DNA from: Actinomycetota bacterium
Lineage (GTDB): Bacteria > Actinomycetota > Acidimicrobiia > IMCC26256 > PALSA-610
Reading direction: 5' to 3'
DNA length: 58,975 nt
NCBI GenBank assembly: GCA_005772765.1
Contig: SXIR01000170.1
Span: forward strand, 1 to 58,975
In this document: positions 9,401 to 17,263 of the stretch, one piece after another
Layout: each line of letters opens with the position of its first letter
Numbering within the stretch: the stretch's first letter is position 1
The notes under the pieces: generated by a model
The model's input: the letters and a program-made list of their open reading frames with translations, nothing else
The model's database searches: none
What the model was told of the DNA's origin: nothing
Made by a program: the position numbers and the translations under genes

Positions 9401-10901
9401 CGCAACCTCGAGCGGGCGACTCGGCGATCCGGCGACGAGAGGATCGGCCGCGCTCGACGGTGATCTGTCGACGGCGTGGATGACGCCGATCGCGTTCGTC
9501 AAGGAAGCGGCGATTCGGGTCGACCTTCCCGCACCTCGCGTCATCGATCACCTCGACCTGGCGTTCACCGCCGATGGTCGCCACTCGATGCCGACGCAAC
9601 TCACGATCTCGACGGCAACGGGCGACGAACGCGTTGTCGATCTGCCGGTGCTCGACCCTGCCCCGACGCCGACCGGTTACGTCACCGCTCGCGTCGACTT
9701 CGAACCGATCGAGACCGACGACCTCGAAGTCGAGATCAGCGACTTCCAGCCGGTCGAGCGCAGCGAAACCGTCATGCCGGCGGGCATCGTCGAACTCGGC
9801 ATCGAGGGCGTGCAGCGAGGTGCGCCGCAGGCGGGTCTTGCCCTCGAATGTCGTGACGATTTGCTCGAAATCGACGGAACGCCGATCGGAATTCGCGCCC
9901 GGGCTACCACGGTTGACCTCCTCGACCAACGGCGCGTCGAGTTCACGGCATGTGAGCCCGTCGAACTGGCCGGGGGCGCGCACGAACTGCGCAGCCGCAT
10001 GAATCCCGATTCGAGAACCGCGCTCGATCTCACCCGTGTGTTGCTCGTCTCGGACAGCCGCGGCGAGGCAGGGTCGATCGACGACGTCCGCCCCGTCGCT
10101 CAGGCGACGGCGCCGGTGATCATCGAGAACGGGCGAAGCCGGGTCTCCGCCCAGATTGCACCCGATGGCGGCAAACAGTGGTTGATCCTGGGCCAGAGCA
10201 TCAACCGCGGCTGGGTCGCGACCCTCGATGGTGAAGACCTGGGTGCGCCAGCGCTGATCGACGGGTATGCGAACGGCTGGCTCGTCGACACGGCGAGTTG
10301 GGATGGGCCGCGTCGCGTGGTCTTCGAGTGGCGTCCGCAGCGCATCGTGAGCCTGGCCACCTGGATCTCGGGCCTCGCGGCCGTCGGTTGCCTCGCGCTC
10401 GTCTGGCGGACCCGCCGGCGCCGTGGTTCTGCGCCCGCGCCGTTGTGGCCTGACGAGACTCCGTCGTTCGTCGGCGGCCCCCGATTCGCTCGACCCGCTG
10501 GCGAAAGCAACGTCGACTTCGCGGTGCCAGGTCTGCTGTCGACGGTGGTGCTCGGGTGCGCGGCTGCGTTACTGGTCGGGCCGATGGCTGGCGTGGCGGT
10601 CGTGGTCGTCTTGACGCTCGCAAGGGTCGACGGATGGATCGGTCGGGGTATCCGTTGGTTGCCGACCGCCGTGCTCGGCTTTGTCGCCTGTTTCATGGCT
10701 GGATCGCAGTTGCTCCGCGATCTGCCGCCCCGATTCGATTGGCCTTCGCAGTTCGAGTCGTTACGAGTGCCGACGTGGATTGCATTGTTTGCGTTCGTCG
10801 GGCTCGCAATCGCCGGGAGCCGAGCGTCGGCGCGGATCACGACGGCGGCCAACGCGACTGCGGCCATTCATGCGGCCATTCATGCGGACGGGGAACCGTG
10901 A
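6483..10901 (+). CDS. AftD-like alpha-(1->3)-arabinofuranosyltransferase (DUF3367 family)
   Basis: 1472 residues. The N-terminal half is a multi-span GT-C domain with ADTKSYLYLDPSRLL at residues about 47-61, the signature of the mycobacterial AftD family, followed by MWDP and an extended loop. Two discoidin/F5-8C-like carbohydrate-binding modules follow at about 740-880 (MMFDGNRETSWVVDGG) and 965-1075 (AALDGDLSTAWMTP). Membrane spans return at about 1287-1470. Length and architecture match AftD. In mycobacteria this enzyme adds arabinofuranose from decaprenyl-phosphoarabinose to arabinogalactan and lipoarabinomannan. Here the acceptor is unknown. It overlaps both neighbours (ATGA upstream, GTGA downstream), so it sits inside an operon with two related GT-C-like proteins. 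Confidence 0.85.
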   Translation: MTDARSLPRPLMFGRLAEPRVQRLGIAVFAALCYVPLLLTDPGKVHADTKSYLYLDPSRLLAGARSMWDPEIGLGTTSHQTIGYLFPLGPYYWFTIDVLGMPAWIAQRLALGTMLFAAGMGVRYLLRVVGIGGAGVAVGMMAYTFTPYVLQYSARLSVLLGPWSALPWLTAFTMLALRHGGWRYPALIALTIQLVGSINLTAIVLVVIGPVLWAPYAVMALRECDWRRVGGLAVRVASLSVFASLWWMSGLWVEGGYGLSILRFTESIQTVAATSYPYELLRGLGYWFFYGRDRIGHWNDAFLVYSLNASVVFASLAIPALAFAAAAVTRWRLKGYFALLVLIGVAIAVGSAPYDDPSPLGSVYKSFATTSTVGFALRSTARAAPLMVLGLSVLLAAGVTAFTRELRALGRTRSATLIPIVIVGLVLLNAPGVWKGSYYSDYLARDEAIPQYWTDALADLDAASHDTRVLALPGADFAAYRWGDTVDPIEPGLIDRPYIARELVPWGSEATTNLLVALDRRLQEGTLDPDAVAPIARLMGVGDIVLRFDLETDRFTLIPAGPLWQTFTDANADTGLPDGLREPVGYGDEIPGSLRFPELGDLARPPSEDPDPPPVAVVGVDDPVPVVRSKSAVPIVVSGDGDGLVDLAAAGVIDGHSPIVYSGSNADDPRVLRDLPDGAVLVVTDSNRRRGMRWAGLYTNYGYTEVAGEEPLLDDLLDQRLVVFPDAGDDAATVTELRGIADLRASRYGTASFGYSPGERPAMMFDGNRETSWVVDGGSELTNQWVTMAFDAPITTDRIEIVQPRTQRTRRFLSRISVRFDGGPREFFDLGAASRRIGGQALTFETRTFERLEIRMEATSGGGGIYLGNLNPIGIAELRIRDTDRGRRIRVEEVARVPVDLLDALGADSDGHPLAFAFARDLTMDGTNLWRRFEVPSTRSFGLSGTLQLSSFADDAIIDELLGIPAARDGGVTATSSGRLGDPATRGSAALDGDLSTAWMTPIAFVKEAAIRVDLPAPRVIDHLDLAFTADGRHSMPTQLTISTATGDERVVDLPVLDPAPTPTGYVTARVDFEPIETDDLEVEISDFQPVERSETVMPAGIVELGIEGVQRGAPQAGLALECRDDLLEIDGTPIGIRARATTVDLLDQRRVEFTACEPVELAGGAHELRSRMNPDSRTALDLTRVLLVSDSRGEAGSIDDVRPVAQATAPVIIENGRSRVSAQIAPDGGKQWLILGQSINRGWVATLDGEDLGAPALIDGYANGWLVDTASWDGPRRVVFEWRPQRIVSLATWISGLAAVGCLALVWRTRRRRGSAPAPLWPDETPSFVGGPRFARPAGESNVDFAVPGLLSTVVLGCAAALLVGPMAGVAVVVVLTLARVDGWIGRGIRWLPTAVLGFVACFMAGSQLLRDLPPRFDWPSQFESLRVPTWIALFAFVGLAIAGSRASARITTAANATAAIHAAIHADGEP

Positions 10902-12721
10902 CCGACGACCAAGCGATGATCCGAGACATGACGATGCGCTCCGGCGCCAGCGCGTCTGGTCGTTGGGAACGTCGTGATCTGCTGTGGATCGCTGCGTTCG
11001 TCGTTGTCGCAGTCGTCGTTCCGCTGGTGCTCACTGCCGGTGCCGGAGCGCTCGACGTACCGCGCAGTGACGACTGGTCGTACCTGCGGACCCTGTTCGC
11101 GTGGGACCGGACGGGGCGTTTCGACTTCAACGACTGGGTGTCGATGACGTTGGTCGGTCAGCTCGCGCTCGCCCGACCTGTGGTTGCGGTCTTCGGCGAG
11201 AGCATTGTTGCGGTGCGGGTCTTCACGGCGTTGTTGGGTGCTGCGGGCCTCGTCGCGGCGTACGGGTTCGCCCGCCGGTACGGCCTTCGGTCCTCCCACG
11301 CCGCGCTTGCGGTCGGTGGGCTCGCCTCGGGTCCGTTGTGGGGCCCGCTCGCGGCGAGCTTCATGACGGACGTCCCGGGGTTCGCGTTGCAGTCCGCTGC
11401 GTTGGTCGCCGCAGGTGTCGCGTTCGCGTCCGAGCGAGTGCGGCGCCCTGCCCTGGCAGTCGCTCTCGCTGCCGGTGTCGTCGCGATTTCGATCCGGCAG
11501 TACGCCGCGATTCCGCTGATCGCGATCGGACTCACCGCGTTGGTCGTGGCGGCGCGTCCCGCAGGCCGGGCCGATCGGCGCTGGATCCTTGCTTCGCTCG
11601 TCATTGCCGCGGTCGCGGTCGTGGCGGTGCTGGCGTCGTGGAGCGGCATTCCCAACCGACTCGCACTCGGGCCGCGCCTGCCCAACGGCGCGTCGTTGAA
11701 GCTCGCCTACATCAGTCTCGGTGGGTTCTTGCGCCTTGCGGGACTGTTCCAACTTCCGCTGCTGTTGGCGATCGGGCCGGGTCGCCTCCTGGCGCGGGCC
11801 TCGTCGACGTCGCGGGTCGCGACCCTGATGACGAGCGCGCTGGCCGCGACGGTGATGGTGACGACCTGGGCCCTCCAGCCGACCGTTCCGTTCGTCGGGA
11901 ACTACTTCGATCGTCGGGGAACGCTTGCCGACGACATCATCCACGGAAATCGACCCGATCTGATCCCGGGAATCGTGTTCGAGCTACTCACGGTCGCGGC
12001 ATCGCTCGCCGCGATCGCGATCGTTGTCGGTCTCGTCCCTGCGATCCAACGGATCGCGACATCGCCACGGGAGACGGTGCGGCACTGGCGGCGCGATGCG
12101 TCGCCGCTCGACCTGATCTTGGCGCTGACGTTGTTCGGCCAACTCGTGGCGTATGAACTCGCCATCGCGTTCCGCCTGCCGATCTTCGATCGGTACGTCC
12201 TCACCGCGCTTCCGCTCGTCGGTGTGGCGATGGTGCGCGCGGCGGGCCACGCCGGAACCGAACGCGCGAATGCCGCCGACGCCCGCCAACCGATATCGCA
12301 ACGTCCGCGCGTTGCGATGGCGTTCGCCGGTCTGGGTGTGTTGGCGGTGCTGGGAGCCACCTACACGTCGGAGTCGGCGGCGTTCGATGGCGGCCGGTGG
12401 CGGGCGGCCGAAGCGGCGGTCGCTGCGGGCCTGGCCGCCGAAGACATCGACGCGGGCTACGAGTGGAGCGGATGGTTTCGCGGTGTGGCTCCCGGGGTGC
12501 GTCCGTCCATCGAGGAGCGACGTCGGCTCCGTCGTCAATACGTCCAAGGTCTCTGCGTCCAGGTCGTGATCGATCCGCAGCGCCCACCGACCCGAGTGGT
12601 AGCCGAAGTGGCCGTCGACGGGTGGTTCCGGTCTTCGGCGCGGCTCTTCGTCGTCCCGACGGGCCGGGAGTGCGCTTCGGGAGCGGATCTCGATGCCATC
12701 GCGCCCGCGCCGGGCTCCTAG
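10898..12721 (+). CDS. Polytopic membrane protein, GT-C-like, paralogue of the 4696 gene
   Basis: 607 residues from GTG 10898, whose GTGA overlaps the AftD-like stop. The track start at 10556 lies inside aftD and is rejected; ATG 10916 is an alternative. After a charged N-terminus and the first span, the loop reads SDDWSYLRTLFAW and NDWVSMTLVGQL, nearly the same as in the 4696 product. About ten hydrophobic segments follow, with SFMTDVPGFALQSA and FDRYVLTALPLVGVAMVRA conserved between the pair. The C-terminal 100 residues are soluble. It is probably an extracytoplasmic glycosyltransferase acting with AftD; this is inferred from neighbourhood and topology only. Confidence 0.75.
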   Translation: MTDDQAMIRDMTMRSGASASGRWERRDLLWIAAFVVVAVVVPLVLTAGAGALDVPRSDDWSYLRTLFAWDRTGRFDFNDWVSMTLVGQLALARPVVAVFGESIVAVRVFTALLGAAGLVAAYGFARRYGLRSSHAALAVGGLASGPLWGPLAASFMTDVPGFALQSAALVAAGVAFASERVRRPALAVALAAGVVAISIRQYAAIPLIAIGLTALVVAARPAGRADRRWILASLVIAAVAVVAVLASWSGIPNRLALGPRLPNGASLKLAYISLGGFLRLAGLFQLPLLLAIGPGRLLARASSTSRVATLMTSALAATVMVTTWALQPTVPFVGNYFDRRGTLADDIIHGNRPDLIPGIVFELLTVAASLAAIAIVVGLVPAIQRIATSPRETVRHWRRDASPLDLILALTLFGQLVAYELAIAFRLPIFDRYVLTALPLVGVAMVRAAGHAGTERANAADARQPISQRPRVAMAFAGLGVLAVLGATYTSESAAFDGGRWRAAEAAVAAGLAAEDIDAGYEWSGWFRGVAPGVRPSIEERRRLRRQYVQGLCVQVVIDPQRPPTRVVAEVAVDGWFRSSARLFVVPTGRECASGADLDAIAPAPGS

Positions 12722-12769
12722 CCGGGCAAACTCACGCTGATAGCCCTGCCCGACCACGCTGGGTGGTGC

Positions 12770-12775
12770 TACGGT
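12770..12775 (+). promoter_or_regulatory. -10 box (TACGGT) of a leaderless transcript
   Basis: TACGGT ends 6 nt before the ATG at 12782, so transcription would begin at or next to that start codon. No convincing -35 hexamer is visible. Confidence 0.45.
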
Positions 12776-12781
12776 GCCCGG

Positions 12782-12892
12782 ATGGAACGGGTGGAGAAGG
12801 CTTCTCGGATCGTTGCTGGGCGCCCCAGTCGCGGGCCGCAGACCTTGCCGCCGAACGCGAAGCGCGCGAGACTTGGGCGGTGGCCGTCATGA
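12782..12892 (+). CDS. Leaderless 36-residue small ORF coupled to the LPFTG gene
   Basis: Not in the ORF track. ATG 12782 opens a 36-codon frame (begins MERVEKASRIVAGRPSRG, ends GRWPS) whose TGA overlaps the ATG at 12889 of the LPFTG gene as ATGA. A TACGGT box lies immediately upstream, matching a leaderless start. The peptide is basic and Arg/Pro-rich, with no signal peptide or Cys. It could be a short leader that couples translation to the next gene. A modified-peptide precursor is a more speculative reading, prompted by the two PqqD-like genes downstream. No homology was recognised. Confidence 0.4.
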   Translation: MERVEKASRIVAGRPSRGPQTLPPNAKRARLGRWPS

Positions 12893-13683
12893 GCACGAAG
12901 ACAGTGACGCGACGCAAGGCGGTCGTGTGGAGCGCTCGTGCCGGAGCCGTGGTTGCCGTTGGCGCGTGGGCAGCACCCAAGTTCGAACTCGCGGGTGCGA
13001 CCGGCACCGGAACGGGCACCGGGACGGGTTCGACGACGATTCCGCCGACCAACCCTCCGACGACCGATCCCACCGTCACGACGGCCGGGACGGGTACTGG
13101 CACCGCTGGCTCACCGTGTCCGGATCCAGATGCTCCGGCGTGCAACGAAGAAACCACCACGACGCGCCCGGGCGCCGGCAAGCGCGTCAGTTGTTCGGTG
13201 GAACCCGAAGAAGTTCGACCGAATGCCAAGGCAACGTTTCGCGGTGAGGGCTGGGAATCATCGAGCACCGTGATCATCAAGATCGTCGGCTTCGGCAAGA
13301 TCGGTGAGGCCGCAGTGCAGCCGAATGGTTCGTTCGAGCGCTCGTTGACGATTCCCGACCTGGCGAACGGCAACTATCGCGCCGAGGTCGTCGGCAGCGA
13401 CGCCGAGGGTGACGAAGCCCGCTGCTTCGACGACATGACCGTCAACCGTCAAGGCGGTACCGGCACCGGTTCTGTGACCACCGGTGGCGGCAACTCCGGC
13501 AGCGGCGGATCCGACAACAACGGATCGGGCAGCGCAGGCAGCGGGGGAGGCACCTTGCCCTTCACCGGCTCGGATTCGACGAACCTGCTCGCACTCGGTG
13601 CTGGTGCACTCGTCGTCGGTCGGGTGCTCTACGGCGTACGTGAGCGGCTGGCCGAACGAGATGCCGCCCTCGCCGATTCCTGA
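12889..13683 (+). CDS. LPXTG-type (LPFTG) cell-wall-anchored surface protein
   Basis: 264 residues from ATG 12889; an in-frame GTG at 12880 is an alternative. The N-terminus (TVTRRKAVVW then a hydrophobic run ending near GAWAAPKFELA) is an export signal, possibly Tat-like because of the paired Arg. A Thr-Gly/Pro-Thr-rich linker follows (TGTGTGTGSTTIPPTNPP). Next comes one compact beta domain with two Cys (KRVSCSVEPEEV to ARCFDDM), a Gly/Ser-rich spacer, then LPFTG, a hydrophobic segment and a charged tail: a complete sortase sorting signal. The sortase itself is not in this window. The gene is first in the run leading to the PqqD/HprK-like module, so it may be that module's client or simply a neighbour. 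Confidence 0.8.
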   Translation: MSTKTVTRRKAVVWSARAGAVVAVGAWAAPKFELAGATGTGTGTGTGSTTIPPTNPPTTDPTVTTAGTGTGTAGSPCPDPDAPACNEETTTTRPGAGKRVSCSVEPEEVRPNAKATFRGEGWESSSTVIIKIVGFGKIGEAAVQPNGSFERSLTIPDLANGNYRAEVVGSDAEGDEARCFDDMTVNRQGGTGTGSVTTGGGNSGSGGSDNNGSGSAGSGGGTLPFTGSDSTNLLALGAGALVVGRVLYGVRERLAERDAALADS

Positions 13684-14014
13684 ACCGCAGTCGAGCACTC
13701 CGCATCGGACGTCGGCTTCCTTCGTCGTCGGCGCCGACGTCGTCGTTCGTCGCTACGGTGACGTCGTGCTTGCCTGCTCCAGCTCCGTTGGCACCTTCGT
13801 TGCTCCGACCGTCGTGCGGATCAGCGGCACCGCCCTCGTGGTGTGGGACGCATTGGCGGCCGAACCCGATCTCGAGCGGCTCGGTCGACGCATCGCGCAG
13901 CGTTACACGATCGACGAGACCGTCGCAGCAGCCGACGTCCGTGACGTCGTTGCAGATTGGTGCGCCGCTGGCATCGTCGAGGTGATCGACCCGAGCGAAG
14001 CGCCCAAACCGTGA
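13661..14014 (+). CDS. PqqD-family protein (first copy)
   Basis: 117 residues from ATG 13661; GTG 13640 in the same frame is an alternative. Both overlap the end of the LPFTG gene. The core (VVVRRYGDVVLACSSSVGTF, then VVWDALAAEPDLERLGRRI and DVRDVVADWCAAGIVEV) has the small winged-helix layout of PqqD proteins, which bind peptide or protein partners (RRE fold). PqqD relatives are known to occur beside HPr-kinase-related proteins and nucleotidyltransferases, exactly the genes that follow here. The stop overlaps the next gene's GTG. The partner is unknown. Confidence 0.7.
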   Translation: MPPSPIPEPQSSTPHRTSASFVVGADVVVRRYGDVVLACSSSVGTFVAPTVVRISGTALVVWDALAAEPDLERLGRRIAQRYTIDETVAAADVRDVVADWCAAGIVEVIDPSEAPKP

Positions 14015-15132
14015 CCGACAACGCGCCGTCGCGTTCGGTTCCCGCTCGGCGCGATCTTGCGGTCGCGATTGCCACGTTCGGCATGACGGAAGGGCCACGA
14101 TTTCCGCGCGCGCCGCTCGACGCGGAGGCGTGGGCGCACCTCATGACCGACGTGTCGTCGCAGCGTCTGCTCGGGCTCGCGGACGCCGCGATCACCGCGG
14201 GCTTTCCCGTGACCGAGCCGCAGGCAACCGACGTTCGGCGCGCCGCCGAGGCGCAAGCGATCGATTGCCTCGCGCTCGACACCATGCTGGTTGGTCTCGC
14301 CGACGAGTTCGATCGGGTCGGCATCGATTTCCGAGTGTTGAAAGGACCCGGTGTTGCTCGCCGCTTCTATGCACGGATCGAATGGCGGCCGTATGGCGAC
14401 ATCGATCTCCTCGTTCGACCCGACCAATGGGATCGCGCGGCTGCACACCTCGTGGAACTCGGTTGTGTACGCCGGTTCGACGAGCCGCGCGCCGGTTTCA
14501 CGGCACGTTTCGGGAAAGGTGCAAGTTTCGTCACGCCGTCGAACTACGAGGTCGACCTGCACCGCACTTTCGTCGCGGGCCCGCACGGATTGGCGTTCGA
14601 CCCGAACCTGTTGTTCACATCGCCGGTGACCTTCGATGTCGGCGGTCGGACCTTGCCCATGTTGAGTGACGTGCACGGGGCGATCCACGTCGGGATGCAC
14701 GCCATACTCGGCAGTGCTGCGCCGCGATGGATCCCGCTCCGCGACTGCATCCAGATCGTTCGGTCCGGGTTGGAGGTCGACGACCTCGTCAGCGCCGCCG
14801 CCGACCTCGGCGCGCGCTGGCCTTTGGCGCTCGCACTGCGCCACGCGCACCGCGACCTCGCGATTCCGATCGACAGCGCGATCGAACAGTGGGGCAATGA
14901 CTACCGCCCGACCGCACGAGAAGCGCGCGCGGCCGAGGTGTATCGCAGCACCGATCAGCGTTACTCGCGCCAGGCGCTGGCCGGACTGCGCGCCATTCCC
15001 ACTTGGCGGGCACGCGCCGAGTACGCCGCAGCGCTCGCCCTTCCTGACCCCGCGTATCGTCGGCGGCGCGAGCAATCACTCGTTGGCCGTCTTCGGTTGT
15101 CGGCCCGTCTGGCGCGACGCGCCCGACCATGA
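14011..15132 (+). CDS. Nucleotidyltransferase-family protein of the PqqD/HprK-like module
   Basis: 373 residues from GTG 14011 (GTGA overlap with the PqqD stop). The diagnostic part is FRVLKGPGVARRFY followed by RPYGDIDLLVRPDQW at residues about 110-140: the GDIDLLV acidic pair is the metal-binding motif of the uncharacterised nucleotidyltransferase family (PF14907-type). The remainder is helical, with WIPLRDCIQIV and a C-terminal basic tail. The protein should transfer a nucleotide or phosphate-linked group, but no substrate has been assigned for this family. The next gene starts inside its stop codon (ATGA). Confidence 0.75.
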   Translation: MTDNAPSRSVPARRDLAVAIATFGMTEGPRFPRAPLDAEAWAHLMTDVSSQRLLGLADAAITAGFPVTEPQATDVRRAAEAQAIDCLALDTMLVGLADEFDRVGIDFRVLKGPGVARRFYARIEWRPYGDIDLLVRPDQWDRAAAHLVELGCVRRFDEPRAGFTARFGKGASFVTPSNYEVDLHRTFVAGPHGLAFDPNLLFTSPVTFDVGGRTLPMLSDVHGAIHVGMHAILGSAAPRWIPLRDCIQIVRSGLEVDDLVSAAADLGARWPLALALRHAHRDLAIPIDSAIEQWGNDYRPTAREARAAEVYRSTDQRYSRQALAGLRAIPTWRARAEYAAALALPDPAYRRRREQSLVGRLRLSARLARRARP

Positions 15133-15938
15133 CTCGCGCGGTCGCAACTTTTCGGGCGCTCGACGCGCGATGGACCGTCGAGGCCTCTCCGTGGTGGGTC
15201 GAACGGATCGCGACGGTCTTCGCCGCGACGCAGGTCAGCGACGATGCGAACGAACCGGCGGATCTGCAGTTCCGGATCGAGGGCGACGGTCCCGCGACGC
15301 TCACGAGCGCCGGACATTCGCTTTTGCGGGATGTACGTGTGGCCGCTGTGCTCGACCGCATCGTGTGGGAGGTGAACCAACTTGCGTGGCGTGCGAATCC
15401 CGCCGCGGTCTTGGTGCACGGCGGCTTGGTCGAACGCGCTGGACGTGCGGTCCTCGTGACCGGCCCCTCCGGGGTTGGAAAGACGACCCTCGTCGCGAGC
15501 CTCTGTCTACGCGGATTCGGTTACCTCTCCGACGAGATTGCCGCGCTCGGTCCGAGCGGACCGACTGCCTTCGCGAAACCGTTGTCGATTCGGCCCGGGG
15601 CGCAAGCGAGGTTCGGTCCGTTCGCGCCGCCCGCTGATCTTTCCGAGCTGATGACGAGTGCCTGGTACGTCCCGTTGGCGTCGGCGACCGCCAACGAGGT
15701 CGCAGTCGTTGTCTTCGTCGATCACGACGACCAGCGCTCGACGGCGCTGCGTCGCGTGCCGCGCGCCGAAGCCTTGGTCCGGCTCTGCGACCAGACCCCC
15801 AACCTGGCGGCGTCAGGTGCCGTCGGTTTTCGGCGGCTTGCCGCGATGGTCCGCGGCGCGCAGTCGGTCGACCTTGTGGCCAACGATCTCGGCCTTGCGG
15901 CGGATCTCGTCGTCGACGTGCTGGAATCACCCCGATGA
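15129..15938 (+). CDS. HPr kinase-like P-loop protein (HprK-related)
   Basis: 269 residues. A P-loop GPSGVGKTTL lies at residues about 111-120, directly after the HGGLVERAGRAVLVTG strand, followed by the GFGYLSDEIAAL acidic motif. This is the arrangement of the HPr kinase/phosphorylase catalytic core, without the HprK N-terminal domain. No HPr gene is nearby. Together with the two PqqD-like genes and the nucleotidyltransferase it forms a recognisable conserved group (HprK-rel-A type as I recall it, usually seen in exosortase/PEP-CTERM bacteria). The likely activity is phosphorylation of an unknown protein or small molecule. ATGA overlaps at both ends. Confidence 0.8.
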   Translation: MTRAVATFRALDARWTVEASPWWVERIATVFAATQVSDDANEPADLQFRIEGDGPATLTSAGHSLLRDVRVAAVLDRIVWEVNQLAWRANPAAVLVHGGLVERAGRAVLVTGPSGVGKTTLVASLCLRGFGYLSDEIAALGPSGPTAFAKPLSIRPGAQARFGPFAPPADLSELMTSAWYVPLASATANEVAVVVFVDHDDQRSTALRRVPRAEALVRLCDQTPNLAASGAVGFRRLAAMVRGAQSVDLVANDLGLAADLVVDVLESPR

Positions 15939-16171
15939 CGGTGCGTCCGGTGGGTGCGTTGGTGGTCGAGGTGCTCGACGGCGAAGCGGTGATCTTTGCA
16001 CCCGCCGATGGACGCGTGCACCGACTCAACGAGATTGCCACTCGGTGGTGGTCGAACATCACTGCGGGAATCGAACCCGATGATCCAGCCGATCGAGAGG
16101 AATACGCCGAGTTCGTTGCGCAACTTGCGACCGCAGGACTCGTCGTCGATGTCGACGGGCGGCGTCGGTGA
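15935..16171 (+). CDS. PqqD-family protein (second copy)
   Basis: 78 residues. GALVVEVLDGEAVIFAPADG, then RVHRLNEIATRWWSNITAG and FVAQLATAGLVVDVDG match the compact PqqD fold and its typical length. It begins within the stop of the HprK-like gene (ATGA) and ends within the GTG of the next. Two separate PqqD domains in one module suggest two binding partners, or one protein handed between the kinase and the nucleotidyltransferase; this is inference. Confidence 0.75.
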   Translation: MTVRPVGALVVEVLDGEAVIFAPADGRVHRLNEIATRWWSNITAGIEPDDPADREEYAEFVAQLATAGLVVDVDGRRR

Positions 16172-17226
16172 ACCTCGATGCGCTGGCGCTCGGTGTGCTG
16201 TTCGGAGGCTTCGGTGTCCTCGTCGGCGCGGTGTTCATCTTCTTGGTAGGTCGGCGCGGGCACGCCGATGGTGGTCTCGGCGTGTGGGTGGCCGCAGCCG
16301 GACTGTTGGCCGTCGAGTACACGAGCGAGGTCACCCAGCTCGTGCCGTGGGCGGCGATCGCTGCGATCGTTGTCCTCGCTGGTGGTGGGCTCTTCTTCGA
16401 CCGCGTGCCTGCTCGCTGGTCGCCGCTGGTGTTCGTGCCCGGCGCGAGTGCTCTGGCGCTGGTGCCCTTGAACGGGATCGAGCTGCAGACTCGAGTTGCG
16501 CTCGGGCTGATCACACTGGTTGCGTGCGTCGGGGCCGCCGACTTCGAACGCGCCCACGTGAGTGACGGCTTCGCCTTGTGGCTGTTCCCCGTCACCGCGC
16601 TTGTCCCCGCGCTCCTCATCGATGGTGGGACCGAACCGGGTTGGGCCTTTGCCGGTGCGTCGGCCGTGATGGTGGTCAACGTGATTCCTCGCCCGCGGGC
16701 TCGGCTCGGCGCGCCGGGTATCGCAGCGCTCGTCGGTGCGTACCTCTGGGTCGGAACGCTGTTGTCGGCGAATCGGGCGGTTCGGATGGCAACCCTGTTT
16801 GCCGGCTTGGGGTTTGTCGTCCTCGAGCCGCTTGCGCGCAATCTCGGGCGCATCGAAGCGCGGGGGCGCCGTCGGACGGGCAAGCGTCTCCAGGATCGTG
16901 ATGCGGTCATCATCGCGACTGGGGTGTTCGGCCAGGCAATCATCGGGTTCTTCGCAGTCCGCGTCACCGGGCACAGCCGCCGCTCCGAGTATGCGTTGTT
17001 GGTGTTGCTGGCGGTGCTGTCGGCGTTCACCGCAACCGCCCGGGCGTTCGTGCCCGCGGCGAACCGTCGACGCACAGGCGACTCGCGGCGACGCTCAGGC
17101 GGGCGTTCTCGGCGCGGGGCAACGTGGGTGCGGGCGGTTACCGGCGACCGATCGCACCGGAGCCACCGCGGTCGTCACCGCGGTCGTCATCGCAGTCGTC
17201 ATGGCGACGGTCGCGACAACGTCTGA
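16168..17226 (+). CDS. Polytopic membrane protein with Arg/His-rich tail, unknown function
   Basis: 352 residues from GTG 16168 (GTGA overlap with the PqqD stop). About nine to ten hydrophobic segments cover residues 5-300, for example LGVLFGGFGVLVGAVFIFLV and IIATGVFGQAIIGFFAVRV. The last 50 residues are unusually basic, ending SHRGRHRGRHRSRHGDGRDN, and are encoded in part by a 12-bp tandem repeat. I recognise no family. As the last gene of the run it could be the membrane component of the PqqD/HprK-like module. It converges on the minus-strand gene at 17264. Confidence 0.65.
   Translation: MNLDALALGVLFGGFGVLVGAVFIFLVGRRGHADGGLGVWVAAAGLLAVEYTSEVTQLVPWAAIAAIVVLAGGGLFFDRVPARWSPLVFVPGASALALVPLNGIELQTRVALGLITLVACVGAADFERAHVSDGFALWLFPVTALVPALLIDGGTEPGWAFAGASAVMVVNVIPRPRARLGAPGIAALVGAYLWVGTLLSANRAVRMATLFAGLGFVVLEPLARNLGRIEARGRRRTGKRLQDRDAVIIATGVFGQAIIGFFAVRVTGHSRRSEYALLVLLAVLSAFTATARAFVPAANRRRTGDSRRRSGGRSRRGATWVRAVTGDRSHRSHRGRHRGRHRSRHGDGRDNV
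17166..17201 (+). repeat. Three tandem 12-bp units inside the 16168 gene
   Basis: Units ccgcggtcgtca, ccgcggtcgtca and tcgcagtcgtca encode the basic RGRH/RSRH run near the C-terminus of the membrane protein. In-frame slippage here would alter the tail by four residues per unit. Confidence 0.7.
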
Positions 17227-17263
17227 ACCGGCGCGAACGACGTGGTTGCGCAGGTTGGTGCGA

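Noticed and set aside
8220-9983. 587-residue minus-strand ORF
   Set aside because: Antisense shadow of the AftD-like gene; charged low-complexity translation.
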